NCBI RefSeq assembly: GCF_008931805.1
Contig: NZ_CP044399.1
Span: 1,488,001-1,552,000 of the forward strand
DNA length: 64,000 nt
DNA from: Moritella marina ATCC 15381
Lineage (GTDB): Bacteria; Pseudomonadota; Gammaproteobacteria; Enterobacterales; Moritellaceae
Direction of reading: 5' to 3'
Shown here: piece by piece, positions 8,436 through 17,570 of the stretch
Layout of the letters: every line of letters starts with the position of its first letter
Numbering within the stretch: position 1 is the first letter of the stretch
Program-made: the position numbers and the translations under genes
Notes under the pieces: model-generated
Seen by the model: only the letters and a program-made list of their open reading frames with translations
The model's database searches: none
Told to the model about the DNA's origin: nothing

Positions 8436-10250
8436 TTATTGACGAACAGTCAGTTCAATTTCCCAAGTTTCGTCACTGTTACTTGAAATGGCTTCAACTT
8501 TAAGTGTGCCGACTTCTGTTACAGTCACAGATAATGATACTGGTACCACATCACCACTATTGCGGTTCACTGAATCAAGCGTTACTTCGATGTCTGGTAA
8601 TTGTTCCAGATCATCAGGCTGCCAGAAATCAAGGTGAGTACCAACCACATCTTCACGACGTACTGTTGAACCAAAGAATTTAAACTTAACTGGTTGACCA
8701 ACAACTAAGCCAAACTGGTGTGTTGTTACATTTACATTGGTGCCTTCTTCAAGACCAAATGGTGCGATACATACCGCTTCAAGTGGTGCTTCAAATCCAG
8801 GAATTGCAGGCATTGAACTTTCAACACCGACATAATATGAACTTGCTAAGCCGCCTTTAATACGTACGCCTTTACCTTGTTTAGCATAGCCGTGATAGCA
8901 AGCGCCATTCGCGACAGCAAGATCAAGATCAATACCGGTTAATAATTTTGCTTCTTCTTCAACGTCAGCCGAAATTAACCAATCGTTAATAATGCCGATT
9001 AGCTTGTCGCTGATTGCATTTGATTTAAATACACCACCATTAAACAATACGGCAGTCGGTTTAATGAAGTCACCGGCGTCTGACTCTAGTGCGTCATGCT
9101 GTTTATTCAAGAAATGCGCAATATGTTTGGTGATCGCTGCGTCTTGTGCGTACGGTAAACCAATTTGTGTTAATGCAGTACGTGTACTTTGCTGTGGCAT
9201 TTCTGACACGGCAGTAGCAGGGAAGAAACCATCTAAAATAGTTTGCTTCACTTCTTCTCGCGTTAGCTCTGTTTGCATCGTACCTGCAATTAATTTTGAA
9301 CCGCGGCTTGGGATCACAATCGGCATTGCATCGGTATCATTGTCAGAGAGCAGTTGCTCTTTGGCATCACGACATGCATGTGTGATCGCCTGAATTTGCC
9401 AAGGTTGTAATTGTTTGCCTTCTTGCATCAATTTCATTTTTAGACGATAAGCGAGGGCAAGATCCATATTGTCACCGCCAAGTAGGATATGTTCACCTAC
9501 TGCCACGCGTGATAATGTTAAATTACCTTCTAATTCTTCTACAGAAATGAGTGATAAATCGGTAGTACCACCACCTATATCAACAACCAAGATAGTATCA
9601 CCTACATTTACTTGATCACGCCATTCATCACCGCACGCTTCTAACCAGCTATATACAGCAGCTTGTGGCTCTTCAAGTAGGTTTAGATGTTTCAAATTTA
9701 AATCTTGTGCAGCTTGCGCTGTTAAGTTTCGCGCCGCAGGATCAAACGATGCAGGGATCGTGATTGTTACATCTTGCTCTGACATCGGAGAATCTGGATG
9801 TGCATTGTTCCAGGCATCCGCTAAATGGTTCAAGTAAAGTGATGTCGCGGTTACTGGTGAGATCTTTTCAACTTCATCGGGGCTCGAGAACGGTAATATT
9901 GCATCGTGTGGGCTAACCGTTGCATGGCTTAACCAGCTTTTTGCACTTGATACTAAACGTATCGGTGTTTTAAGGCCAAGTTGACGTGCTACATCACCGA
10001 CAAGCGCTGTATTTTCAGCATTCCAAGGTAATGGTGTTTGATCTTTACTGATCTCATCTTCATGTGCTTGATAGATAAAAGAGGGTAGTTGATGTTTTTC
10101 TGTGACTGAACCAGGTGCAGATAGCTGTGGAATCGCAAACAATTGCTTAACCGCTTTATCACCTTCCTGTTCTAAATCTATATATGATAATACACAGTGT
10201 GTTGTACCTAAATCGATACCAATACTGTATTTTGCTGCTATTTCGCTCAT
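8436..10250 (-). CDS. Hsp70 family ATPase (second paralogue)
   Basis: 604 residues. It carries the Hsp70 ATPase motifs IGIDLGTTHCVLSY near residue 10, VVDIGGGTTDLSL and VLFNGGVF, followed by a short beta-sandwich substrate-like domain from about 480 to the end. The helical lid of DnaK is missing. It shares the segment order and many blocks (LPSF, SAKSWLSH, LLEEPQA) with the 936-residue neighbour, so the two arose by duplication. Its ATG overlaps the stop of the DUF2760 gene by four bases (ATGA), indicating translational coupling. It is a specialised Hsp70, not the housekeeping DnaK; its biochemical role is not known. Confidence 0.87.
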   Translation of the reverse strand: MSEIAAKYSIGIDLGTTHCVLSYIDLEQEGDKAVKQLFAIPQLSAPGSVTEKHQLPSFIYQAHEDEISKDQTPLPWNAENTALVGDVARQLGLKTPIRLVSSAKSWLSHATVSPHDAILPFSSPDEVEKISPVTATSLYLNHLADAWNNAHPDSPMSEQDVTITIPASFDPAARNLTAQAAQDLNLKHLNLLEEPQAAVYSWLEACGDEWRDQVNVGDTILVVDIGGGTTDLSLISVEELEGNLTLSRVAVGEHILLGGDNMDLALAYRLKMKLMQEGKQLQPWQIQAITHACRDAKEQLLSDNDTDAMPIVIPSRGSKLIAGTMQTELTREEVKQTILDGFFPATAVSEMPQQSTRTALTQIGLPYAQDAAITKHIAHFLNKQHDALESDAGDFIKPTAVLFNGGVFKSNAISDKLIGIINDWLISADVEEEAKLLTGIDLDLAVANGACYHGYAKQGKGVRIKGGLASSYYVGVESSMPAIPGFEAPLEAVCIAPFGLEEGTNVNVTTHQFGLVVGQPVKFKFFGSTVRREDVVGTHLDFWQPDDLEQLPDIEVTLDSVNRNSGDVVPVSLSVTVTEVGTLKVEAISSNSDETWEIELTVRQ

Positions 10251-10891
10251 AGTTCCACCTCTGCTGCCGCAACGATATTTGTGTTATGGCCTTGTGCTAG
10301 TTTTGGTAAGTTTACATTACTGATTTTCCAGCCAGCATGAACTAAAATACCGCGATAAGGCGCAGAACCTAGTACGTTACCAATCAGTTTGACTTCAGAT
10401 GGGTTAAAACCTTCAGCAACGGTTACTTGGCTTTCTTCTTCTTCAGTACGGATTGGTGTGAAGCTAAAGTATTCATTGATTACTTTTTTGCTGCCAGTGT
10501 GGATGATGCGTGCTGCAGCACCAATCTGTTCATCCGATGCACCGGTTAAATCTTCTTGGATGAAGTCAACAAAACGTGCTTCATTTTGTAGTAATGATAA
10601 AAGCTGACAAGCGGCTGCAGGGCTTGCTTCTTGTAGTGGGGCTTTGATTTCGACAATCTTTTCAACTTCAACGATTTTCTCAACGTCAACGTGTTTGATT
10701 ACCTCGACAATTTTTTCTACTTCCACTTTAACTTCTACTTCTTTTTCAACAATCTTTTCTATTTCAACTGTTTTTTTACCGCCTCTCATGAGGGTGATTA
10801 GTAACAGGATCACGGAAAGCGCGAATAAAGCAATGTGCGCTGCGTCTGGGCCAGCAGGTAGTTCAGAGATATTTGTAAGGTCGAAGTTCAT
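10247..10891 (-). CDS. DUF2760 membrane-anchored protein
   Basis: 214 residues. Residues 19-35 form one transmembrane helix. Residues 42-82 are a low-complexity repeat built on VEKIVE/VEVEKIVE, likely an extended or coiled spacer. Residues 90-214 form the conserved domain I recognise as DUF2760. It is first in the operon with the two Hsp70-like genes, overlapping the next gene by four bases. The arrangement suggests that it brings the chaperone-like ATPases to the inner membrane; this is inference. The repeat is encoded at 10646-10768. Confidence 0.82.
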   Translation of the reverse strand: MNFDLTNISELPAGPDAAHIALFALSVILLLITLMRGGKKTVEIEKIVEKEVEVKVEVEKIVEVIKHVDVEKIVEVEKIVEIKAPLQEASPAAACQLLSLLQNEARFVDFIQEDLTGASDEQIGAAARIIHTGSKKVINEYFSFTPIRTEEEESQVTVAEGFNPSEVKLIGNVLGSAPYRGILVHAGWKISNVNLPKLAQGHNTNIVAAAEVEL

Positions 10892-11269
10892 ATATTTTAC
10901 TCAAGTTTGTATAAATCAATATTATCGGCGATTTTATCATAATTATTTATGTTACGGAGCATAATGTGATTTTTTTGCTTATTTAGCCTGTACTTAGGCA
11001 CAAAGAATAGCCATATTAGCGGAAATTATTAGAAACGTATTTTTAAGCTTAGTGATATTTTAAAAAATAAAAAAAAGCTCAGTACAAATCCTTGTAATGA
11101 GCTTAGGGAAATTGGTATGAACGTGTATTTAAATATAGTAAATTATTTATATATATCAAATTACCGTTATTTTATTATGCGCTTGAATAAATTGAGAACC
11201 ATAATGTAAATGGGCTATTATTTATTAAACAAGCACATTGCTGGTTTAATCTGTTATTCAATATACTCT
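10892..11269. other. Intergenic region with the rsmF terminator and the Hsp70-operon promoter
   Basis: 378 bases, strongly AT-rich. The left part is upstream of the DUF2760 gene and should hold its promoter. The hairpin at 11075-11104 ends transcription from rsmF. No coding potential was seen in the remainder. Confidence 0.5.
11075..11104 (-). terminator. Terminator after rsmF
   Basis: On the minus strand AAGCTCA pairs with TGAGCTT, with further inner pairing of TACAA with TTGTA. A run of T follows directly. It lies about 165 bases beyond the rsmF stop. Confidence 0.85.
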
Positions 11270-12730
11270 TTATTCATTAAATAAATTGTTATCACGTACT
11301 AGGTCACGGGGGTAATTATTTTTTAAACGTTGATTAACACGCTTACCTAAACCGAGCACACTGCCTTCTAGTAACACGACAAGTTCACCCTGCAAGGCGT
11401 CTAAGTCTTCAATTTCGATATCAGAGAAGTTAATATCACGACCCATAATGTATTGTTTTGCTTGTTCGATATCCAGTGAGACGGTATTTTTAGCACAATG
11501 ATGACCAAAGGTGCGAGCCCATTCATGTTGAGCACGGAAGCCTTTTTTGAATTTCTCTGCTATTTTGATACCGATGCGATCAAATTTGAATTTACCAATG
11601 AACGCTGGGAACTCTTTTGGGAATAACCAGATTTCACTGTCGCGATGATAGAAAACACCACTCTCGAATTCAAAACTAAATGCAGCACGGAAATAATCAC
11701 GGATCGCATCGTTTTCATCACGGCTAACAGGACTGAATGGAAAAATTAAACGTTTTTTCTTTTTAATCGGGCGTAATTTTTGCGTTTCTTTTTTAGTAAA
11801 TTTAGCAACGAAGAAACCTTCACTGTCATAAATTTGTGGCCATACATGTAAGAAACCTTCTGCAGTTAAACAATCATTTGCTGTTGGGAACAAATCGTTA
11901 AGTGGCACAACCTCGGCGTGGTCAGGGTACAAGTTAAGTAAGTGTTGGCAAACGGCTTGGTTTTCAGTTTCATTTAATGTACAGGTTGAATAGATTAACG
12001 TACCACCGGGCTTCAACGCTTTAAATGCACTTTCAATTAACTCTTTTTGAATGTCTGCAATATCATTGATGCTTTTTAACGACCAGTTAAGCATCGCTTT
12101 ATCGTCTTTACGGATCGCGCCTTCACCAGAACAGGGAGCGTCAAGTAATACCGCATCAAACATTTCCGGTAACCAAGTCCCAAATACGGTGGCATCATAA
12201 TGACTAAGGGCAATGTTTTTAATACCACAGCGTTGGATGTTCGCACTGAGTACTTTTAAACGGCTCGAAGACAGTTCATTAGCAACAACGAAATTGTTAT
12301 TATTACAATGCGCAGCGATTTGGCTGGTTTTTGAACCCGGCGCAGAGGCACAATCTAGGACCGTGTTGTATTGCGCAGCAGCATCTGTTACTTGTGTTTT
12401 AAATAACGCTGTAACAGGTAGCATTGAGCTGGCTTCTTGGATATAGAAAAGCCCTGCAATATGTTCCCAGCTATTACCTAGTTTCGTTTCAGTATTTTCT
12501 TGTTCTAACCAAAAACCTTCTAAGCACCAAGGAATAGGGCTTAATAACCATTGTTTGGTTTTCGCTAATTGTTTAAATTCTTCAACAGAAATTTTAAGTG
12601 TATTAACACGCACACTGGTTTTCAATGGTGTTTTACAACAAGCAATAAAGTCATCCATAGATAGATGTTCGGGGATAATGTTACCCATTAATGTCAGGTA
12701 ATCTTCAGGCAGTTTGATATTGGAATGCAC
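11270..12730 (-). CDS. rsmF: 16S rRNA (cytosine-1407-C5)-methyltransferase RsmF
   Basis: 486 residues, close to the E. coli enzyme. It methylates C1407 of 16S rRNA in the small subunit, using S-adenosylmethionine. The SAM motif LDCASAPGSKT is at 125-135. The two cysteines of m5C methyltransferases are Cys200 in DAPCSGEG and Cys250 in STCTLNETEN. The C-terminal part (about 330-486) resembles the PUA-like extension of the RsmF family. It follows letB on the same strand, as in E. coli (yebS-yebT-yebU), after a 134-base gap with a long hairpin, which supports the orthology. Confidence 0.95.
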   Translation of the reverse strand: MHSNIKLPEDYLTLMGNIIPEHLSMDDFIACCKTPLKTSVRVNTLKISVEEFKQLAKTKQWLLSPIPWCLEGFWLEQENTETKLGNSWEHIAGLFYIQEASSMLPVTALFKTQVTDAAAQYNTVLDCASAPGSKTSQIAAHCNNNNFVVANELSSSRLKVLSANIQRCGIKNIALSHYDATVFGTWLPEMFDAVLLDAPCSGEGAIRKDDKAMLNWSLKSINDIADIQKELIESAFKALKPGGTLIYSTCTLNETENQAVCQHLLNLYPDHAEVVPLNDLFPTANDCLTAEGFLHVWPQIYDSEGFFVAKFTKKETQKLRPIKKKKRLIFPFSPVSRDENDAIRDYFRAAFSFEFESGVFYHRDSEIWLFPKEFPAFIGKFKFDRIGIKIAEKFKKGFRAQHEWARTFGHHCAKNTVSLDIEQAKQYIMGRDINFSDIEIEDLDALQGELVVLLEGSVLGLGKRVNQRLKNNYPRDLVRDNNLFNE

Positions 12731-12775
12731 TTTACAAGCTCAATTGAAAAATAGAGCGGTATTTTATCATATCCC

Positions 12776-12812
12776 CCAGCTACTTCAAAGTTGGGATTAT
12801 TGAAGTAGCTGG
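12776..12812. repeat. 13-bp perfect inverted repeat between letB and rsmF
   Basis: CCAGCTACTTCAA and TTGAAGTAGCTGG are perfect complements around an 11-base loop. There is no T-tract on the minus strand, so it is not a standard terminator for letB. It may stabilise the letB 3' end, reduce read-through into rsmF, or be a copy of a dispersed intergenic repeat. Confidence 0.7.
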
Positions 12813-12864
12813 TTTGATAGGCTTACGGCCTTCGCTTGGCTGTTTATTAAGGTTTTTCGTTCCT

Positions 12865-15570
12865 TTATTTGGCTATTTTGGTATCCCATTTTAACCAATC
12901 GGGGTCAACTTCTTGCGCCAAATTGAATCGACTAAAGGGCGATGCGACAGCGCTGTCACTTGTTGAATTAGGTGTTGCAAAGGCAATACCACCAGCTAAA
13001 ATCGTTTTTAATGATTCTGCCTTTAACGTTGCACCAGTAAGGCCAACATCAACATTAAATCCAGAGACAGCCCAAAACTGGCTGTTGTCACGGACTAAAT
13101 GTTGATACTTAGGTTCAATATTCAGCGTTATTAGTACTTTATCGCTCTGTTTCGACAGTTCTGAATGAGTCACTGACCCCACTTCAATTTGGCGGAAGTA
13201 AACTGGCGTACCCGCTGTTAGCCCCATTAATCGTGCACTGATGACAGTGACCGATAGACCAACATGTTCAGCGGCAATGTCTGGCGCGCTATTTAACACT
13301 TTAAAACGTGCAATTCGGCTACCTTGGCCTTTTGTTACATTAATATAAGCGCCGGATATTAGGGTATTAGCATTTTTAATGCCCGCTAATCCAACCTCAA
13401 TACTTTCCAGCCAGTAGTGGCTTCCTTGGCGTGCGAAATGGTCCGCGTAGTAAGTTTCTAACTTGGCCTTAGCTTCGATAATACCTTGCTCGACATTTAA
13501 CTTAATATCACTAATTTCACCTACTTTGATACCCTTATGTTTAATCTCGGTGCCGACATGAATATCAGAACCTGACGTAAAGGTGAGAGTAACAGTAGGG
13601 CGATCATCAGTCGCGGCAGCGAAAGTTCGGAACAGTTTATAATATGTGGTTTTCGATTTAGCGAGTCGTACTTTGTTTTTATTAACCGGTTTTATATTAT
13701 CAAAATTAATACCACCAGCTGCGATAGTCAGTAAGGATTCTGTTTGCACCTTTAAGTTACTTAAACTACCTGATATATCTATACCGGATACGTCCCAAAA
13801 CACACTGTTTTCATTAATTAAATGTGCATACTGACTCAGAATATCCAGAGTGATGACGATATGTTCATTGTCAGACGCTAATTTAAAATCGGCGACTGAA
13901 CCAACTTTTAGTTTGCGATAGTAAACAGGCGCGCCACTTGAAATGACATGACTTGGTCTACTCAACAGAGTGATTTTTTTGTTGGCTTTGAACGCATTAC
14001 TGCCTAATTTTGCAAGCGCAAGCGAAGGGTAAAGTTGATATTGTTGATCACGACCCTTTGATTTAAACGCTTTATCATTAACAAGCTCGATACCACCACT
14101 CACCAATGCCGCAATAGGTGCTGACTTTATATTCAGACCAGAGACACTCGCGTCAACAGATACGCCACTGATATTAATAAAACGGGTTGAGCGTTGTAGT
14201 AGATGAGCATAGTCCTGATAGATGTTTACATCCAAATCAATCAAGTTGGTTTTAGTATTAAACGTAACGTGGGTGATGTGACCTACCGGATAGTTCTTGT
14301 AGTAGATTTTATTACCAACCGTTAACCCATTTGCATCATTTGCTGAAATAGCGATTTCCTGATGCGGAATAAGATCATCGACGTTGGACACTAAATCAAA
14401 CGTTGTACGTAGTTCCCCTTGCCCAGGGGTAAACAGAATATAATTACCAGTGACAAGGTTGGCGACGTTTTTTATTTCTGACAAAGACAAGTTGGCTTTT
14501 TCAACCCAGAACTGTGTGCCGTCACGTAATAACTTAACAACTGCAGGGTCGACATCTGCGAACGCTTTTGCAACCGAAGTTGTCTTATTCGTTACCGTAT
14601 CGATAGATTGGCTAACTACTTCTGTTACTTCACCGACTTGTTGGCCGTTTAAATAGATATTATTACCAATTTTCAGATCATTGGTATTGTTAAGGTTGAA
14701 TTCAATTTGAACGGCACGTTCCGCATCACTGATACTGCTATACAGTGTATAAGCTTGATTGTTTTCTGCTTGTTGACCATCAGCAGGGGAGTCGAATGCC
14801 AAGGCCCCACTGATAATAGCAGTCAGACTTTCTGTTTGGATTTTAATACCATCAAATCCAAATTCTGCATTAACACCACTTGCATTCCAAAAACGTGAGG
14901 AGTCTTTTACTAGATAGCTGTATTGTTGCTTAACGACTGCTTCGATTAATATGTTATCGGTTTTTTTGTCGAGTACAAAGCTGTGTACTTGACCGACTGG
15001 GATTTTTTTATAAAAGATTTCAGAACCAGGACGAACGGATGCAAGCTTGTCTGTCGTTAGCCGTACAATTAAACCTTTATCGTCTGGCAATGTATTTGGC
15101 GCGGTTTTAACAGCATCGAAATCAACACTGTATTCTCCGTCTCCCGGAGACAAATTGATATAATTACCAGTCACAAGGGCATCAAGACCTGAAATACCGG
15201 CTATTGACGCTTTCGGTGCGACTAACCAAAATTGTGTGTTACTCCGCAGTACTTGCTCTGCTTTACTGTCTATCTCTGCAGTGACGTAGACGCCTTTAAG
15301 GTCGTCATCTAATGCAATTCGTTTTACTTTACCGATATTCAAACCTTGGTATTTAATTAAGGTTTTACCTTCAACAATACCATTGGCATTATCAAAATGT
15401 ACGCGGATTTCAATACCTGCCTGGGTAATACTCTGGTACATGAGGTAAAGCCCAAGTACAACTGCGACTATGGGTAACAACCAGATAGGCGACATTACAT
15501 TCGGTTTATGTAATACAGGCTTAGGAGCGTTACAATTTTCCGGCATTTGTGGTTCGTTATTTTCTTTCAT
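12865..15570 (-). CDS. letB: Intermembrane lipid transport protein LetB (multi-MCE)
   Basis: 901 residues, against 877 in E. coli YebT/LetB. After a transmembrane helix at about 25-46 the protein is a chain of MCE domains, each opening with a block such as VEGKTLIKYQGLNIGKV, VRPGSEIFYKKIPVGQV or LTVGNKIYYKNYPVGHI. I count seven. The family stacks MCE rings into a hydrophobic tunnel across the periplasm that carries phospholipids between the membranes. Its start overlaps the upstream LetA-like gene by 14 bases, so translation is coupled. PqiB is the alternative name for shorter relatives with three domains; length favours LetB. Confidence 0.93.
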   Translation of the reverse strand: MKENNEPQMPENCNAPKPVLHKPNVMSPIWLLPIVAVVLGLYLMYQSITQAGIEIRVHFDNANGIVEGKTLIKYQGLNIGKVKRIALDDDLKGVYVTAEIDSKAEQVLRSNTQFWLVAPKASIAGISGLDALVTGNYINLSPGDGEYSVDFDAVKTAPNTLPDDKGLIVRLTTDKLASVRPGSEIFYKKIPVGQVHSFVLDKKTDNILIEAVVKQQYSYLVKDSSRFWNASGVNAEFGFDGIKIQTESLTAIISGALAFDSPADGQQAENNQAYTLYSSISDAERAVQIEFNLNNTNDLKIGNNIYLNGQQVGEVTEVVSQSIDTVTNKTTSVAKAFADVDPAVVKLLRDGTQFWVEKANLSLSEIKNVANLVTGNYILFTPGQGELRTTFDLVSNVDDLIPHQEIAISANDANGLTVGNKIYYKNYPVGHITHVTFNTKTNLIDLDVNIYQDYAHLLQRSTRFINISGVSVDASVSGLNIKSAPIAALVSGGIELVNDKAFKSKGRDQQYQLYPSLALAKLGSNAFKANKKITLLSRPSHVISSGAPVYYRKLKVGSVADFKLASDNEHIVITLDILSQYAHLINENSVFWDVSGIDISGSLSNLKVQTESLLTIAAGGINFDNIKPVNKNKVRLAKSKTTYYKLFRTFAAATDDRPTVTLTFTSGSDIHVGTEIKHKGIKVGEISDIKLNVEQGIIEAKAKLETYYADHFARQGSHYWLESIEVGLAGIKNANTLISGAYINVTKGQGSRIARFKVLNSAPDIAAEHVGLSVTVISARLMGLTAGTPVYFRQIEVGSVTHSELSKQSDKVLITLNIEPKYQHLVRDNSQFWAVSGFNVDVGLTGATLKAESLKTILAGGIAFATPNSTSDSAVASPFSRFNLAQEVDPDWLKWDTKIAK

Positions 15571-16180
15571 TTTTATGGTTTAAATCCCAAATTAAACGTG
15601 TATCAAAACTTTCTGCAGCTAAGATTGTTAAAACAACAACCAAACCAAAGCAAGTTGCTCCATATCCGACATCAACGGAGAGTAAATTACCTCGGTTGAT
15701 GACAGCGACCATAATCGATATAACAAACAAATCCATAATGGACCATTTTCCGATCCAATGAATGGCATTAAATAATAATAATTTTCGTTTTGGTGTAATA
15801 AAAATCTTATTTTGCACAGACAGTAAAATAAGCATTAAACCAATGATTTTAAATAAGGGTACTAAAATCGATGCGATGAAAATAATGATCGCGATACCTA
15901 GGTTATCACTTTTTGCTAAGGCGATAGTACCTGACATGATGGTATCTGGAGTGGAAGTACCAGTACTTGTTAATGTGCTGATAGGTAAAAAATTAGCGGG
16001 TATCATCATGACCATGGCGGTGATCAAAAATGCCCACGTTTTTTGAAGGCTTCGCGGTATTCTAAAATAAACCCGTGTGAAGCAGCGCGGACAACGTTGG
16101 CGTTTCACATCCTCTTCTACGTTAATAAGTAGATGACATTCTTGGCACTGGGCTATTTGATTTTCTTTAGCGTTTTGCAT
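15557..16180 (-). CDS. letA: LetA/PqiA-like membrane protein, C-terminal half as a separate gene
   Basis: 207 residues. It begins with a zinc-ribbon-like pair CQECH and CPRC near residues 13-36, followed by four predicted transmembrane helices typical of a PqiA domain. E. coli LetA is a single protein of about 427 residues with two such domains; here they are two genes that together give 409 residues. It overlaps the upstream half by 14 bases and letB by 14 bases. Its expected role is the inner-membrane partner that delivers lipid to LetB. Confidence 0.85.
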   Translation of the reverse strand: MQNAKENQIAQCQECHLLINVEEDVKRQRCPRCFTRVYFRIPRSLQKTWAFLITAMVMMIPANFLPISTLTSTGTSTPDTIMSGTIALAKSDNLGIAIIIFIASILVPLFKIIGLMLILLSVQNKIFITPKRKLLLFNAIHWIGKWSIMDLFVISIMVAVINRGNLLSVDVGYGATCFGLVVVLTILAAESFDTRLIWDLNHKNERK

Positions 16181-16775
16181 TTCGTTCCATCTTCTGCCAG
16201 AAAAGTTCCAGGTTCAGTCCATACATAATAAGGCTTGAAATGAACATAAGTGAGACAAAACTCAATAACCCGAGTCGAAACTCAATGTCTGCAATATCTG
16301 AGAGTTTAAATACCGCAATTAAAAAACTAACGAGGTAGACCTCTAACATGCTCCATTTAGTATGAAAGTTAACGAGTTTGAGTAATAAAATTAATTGTGG
16401 CGTATTTTGTTTAGTCAGTAACAACAAGCAAACCTGTGCGAGACAAGATAAAAATAGAAAGGGCGCAATGAAGCTACAAAAAATAACCAATAAACCGACG
16501 AAATAAAATCCCTGTTCTAATAGCGCCCACGCACCTTGGATAAGCGTGGCCGATTCTTCAACCCCTAACAGCGTGATCGTAAACATGGGAAATACATTAG
16601 CAATAACAACAAGTATAAGACCTGTGATAGAAAGTGCTAAAATGGTGCTGATCGAAAAAATTTTATTGGTGTACAAGAGGGTATTGCAGCGAGGGCAATG
16701 CGCATGCTTCCCTTTTTCTAATGGGATATGATCCACAATGAGGTCACATTTATTACAGACATTAATATTCGACAT
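16167..16775 (-). CDS. letA: LetA/PqiA-like membrane protein, N-terminal half as a separate gene
   Basis: 202 residues. CNKCD at residues 6-10 and CPRCN near 28 form a zinc-ribbon-like module, followed by four predicted transmembrane helices of one PqiA domain. It is the first gene of the letA-letA-letB-rsmF series. Its stop overlaps the start of the second half by 14 bases, so the two are made together and probably assemble into the complete LetA unit. I see no sign that the split is a sequencing error: both halves have their own start and a complete zinc-ribbon module. Confidence 0.85.
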   Translation of the reverse strand: MSNINVCNKCDLIVDHIPLEKGKHAHCPRCNTLLYTNKIFSISTILALSITGLILVVIANVFPMFTITLLGVEESATLIQGAWALLEQGFYFVGLLVIFCSFIAPFLFLSCLAQVCLLLLTKQNTPQLILLLKLVNFHTKWSMLEVYLVSFLIAVFKLSDIADIEFRLGLLSFVSLMFISSLIMYGLNLELFWQKMERNAKR

Positions 16776-17012
16776 TTATACCCGCTAGTAGTCAATTTAC
16801 GCTGTTTACATCTTATCGTTAAAATGTAGCACTATTTCATGCGTTCAGTAATAGCATTATTTTATCGCTAATATCAATACTATCACAAGTTTACCCTTGA
16901 AGATTTGTAACATCATATAAATCTATTAACATTAAGTAGGAACGAAGTAGCATACCAACGCTGCAATAAAGCATAATTAATGAACAGTCACTTGAATTAA
17001 CAAGAAATACTA

Positions 17013-17040
17013 AATACACTGTCATAATATACAGTGTATT
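17013..17040 (+). promoter_or_regulatory. LexA (SOS) box upstream of yebG
   Basis: CTGT, eight bases, ACAG at 17019-17034 matches the enterobacterial-type LexA consensus exactly. The dyad extends to 10-bp perfect arms, AATACACTGT and ACAGTGTATT. It ends 15 bases before the yebG start codon, so repressor binding would block initiation. Confidence 0.92.
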
Positions 17041-17054
17041 CAGGGGACAGGTTC

Positions 17055-17366
17055 ATGGCCGTAATAGTAAAATATGTAGTGGAACGAAATGGTGTGGAAA
17101 AAATGACGTCTACAAGTAAAAAAGAAGCCGATGCATACGATAAAATGTTAGATGTTGCAGATGGCTTAACTGATTTTATAAGTACATCTCCACTTGAAAT
17201 TGACGATCGCCTTGCTGAAGAATTAGCGTTATATCTGGCGCAAAATAGCGCTTCATTGCAGGTTCTTTTGAAAGGCGGGCAATTAAAAGCGGCTGTAGAG
17301 ACTGAAGAAAAGACGACTAAAGCTAAAAAAACGCCAAAAAATACAGTCGAAAAAGAAGCTGCTTAA
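17055..17366 (+). CDS. yebG: YebG family DNA-damage-inducible protein
   Basis: 103 residues from the ATG at 17055, where MAVIVKYVVERNG matches the family's N-terminus and AGGGGAC provides a ribosome site. An ATG seven codons earlier falls next to the LexA box and is rejected. The conserved stretch TSKKEADAYDKMLDVAD is present; the tail is Lys/Ala-rich. YebG is an SOS-regulated protein of unclear biochemical function in E. coli. The perfect LexA box directly upstream agrees with the call. Confidence 0.93.
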   Translation: MAVIVKYVVERNGVEKMTSTSKKEADAYDKMLDVADGLTDFISTSPLEIDDRLAEELALYLAQNSASLQVLLKGGQLKAAVETEEKTTKAKKTPKNTVEKEAA

Positions 17367-17570
17367 CCTTCCATCCGCTTAATTATTGTTTGTGAACGTC
17401 TAAAAAATCACCGGAATAGTTATTTTTTAACACCTTTTGGGGTTAAGTGGACGGATTAAAGATAGCAATTAATTGCAATCGCTCTATAATAACGATAAAT
17501 TTTATACATGCGATATAGCAAAAATTCGTTTTGTTATATCTGAACAATTAGAAGTAATTTAAGGTCATTC

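Noticed and set aside
8992-9393. 133-residue plus-strand ORF inside the Hsp70 gene
   Set aside because: Antisense to a well-conserved Hsp70 ATPase frame; explained by codon bias of the real gene.
17367-17570. Terminator between yebG and proQ
   Set aside because: CCGCTTAA and TTAAGTGG can pair over a long distance, but the stem is imperfect and there is no T-tract, so it is not listed.
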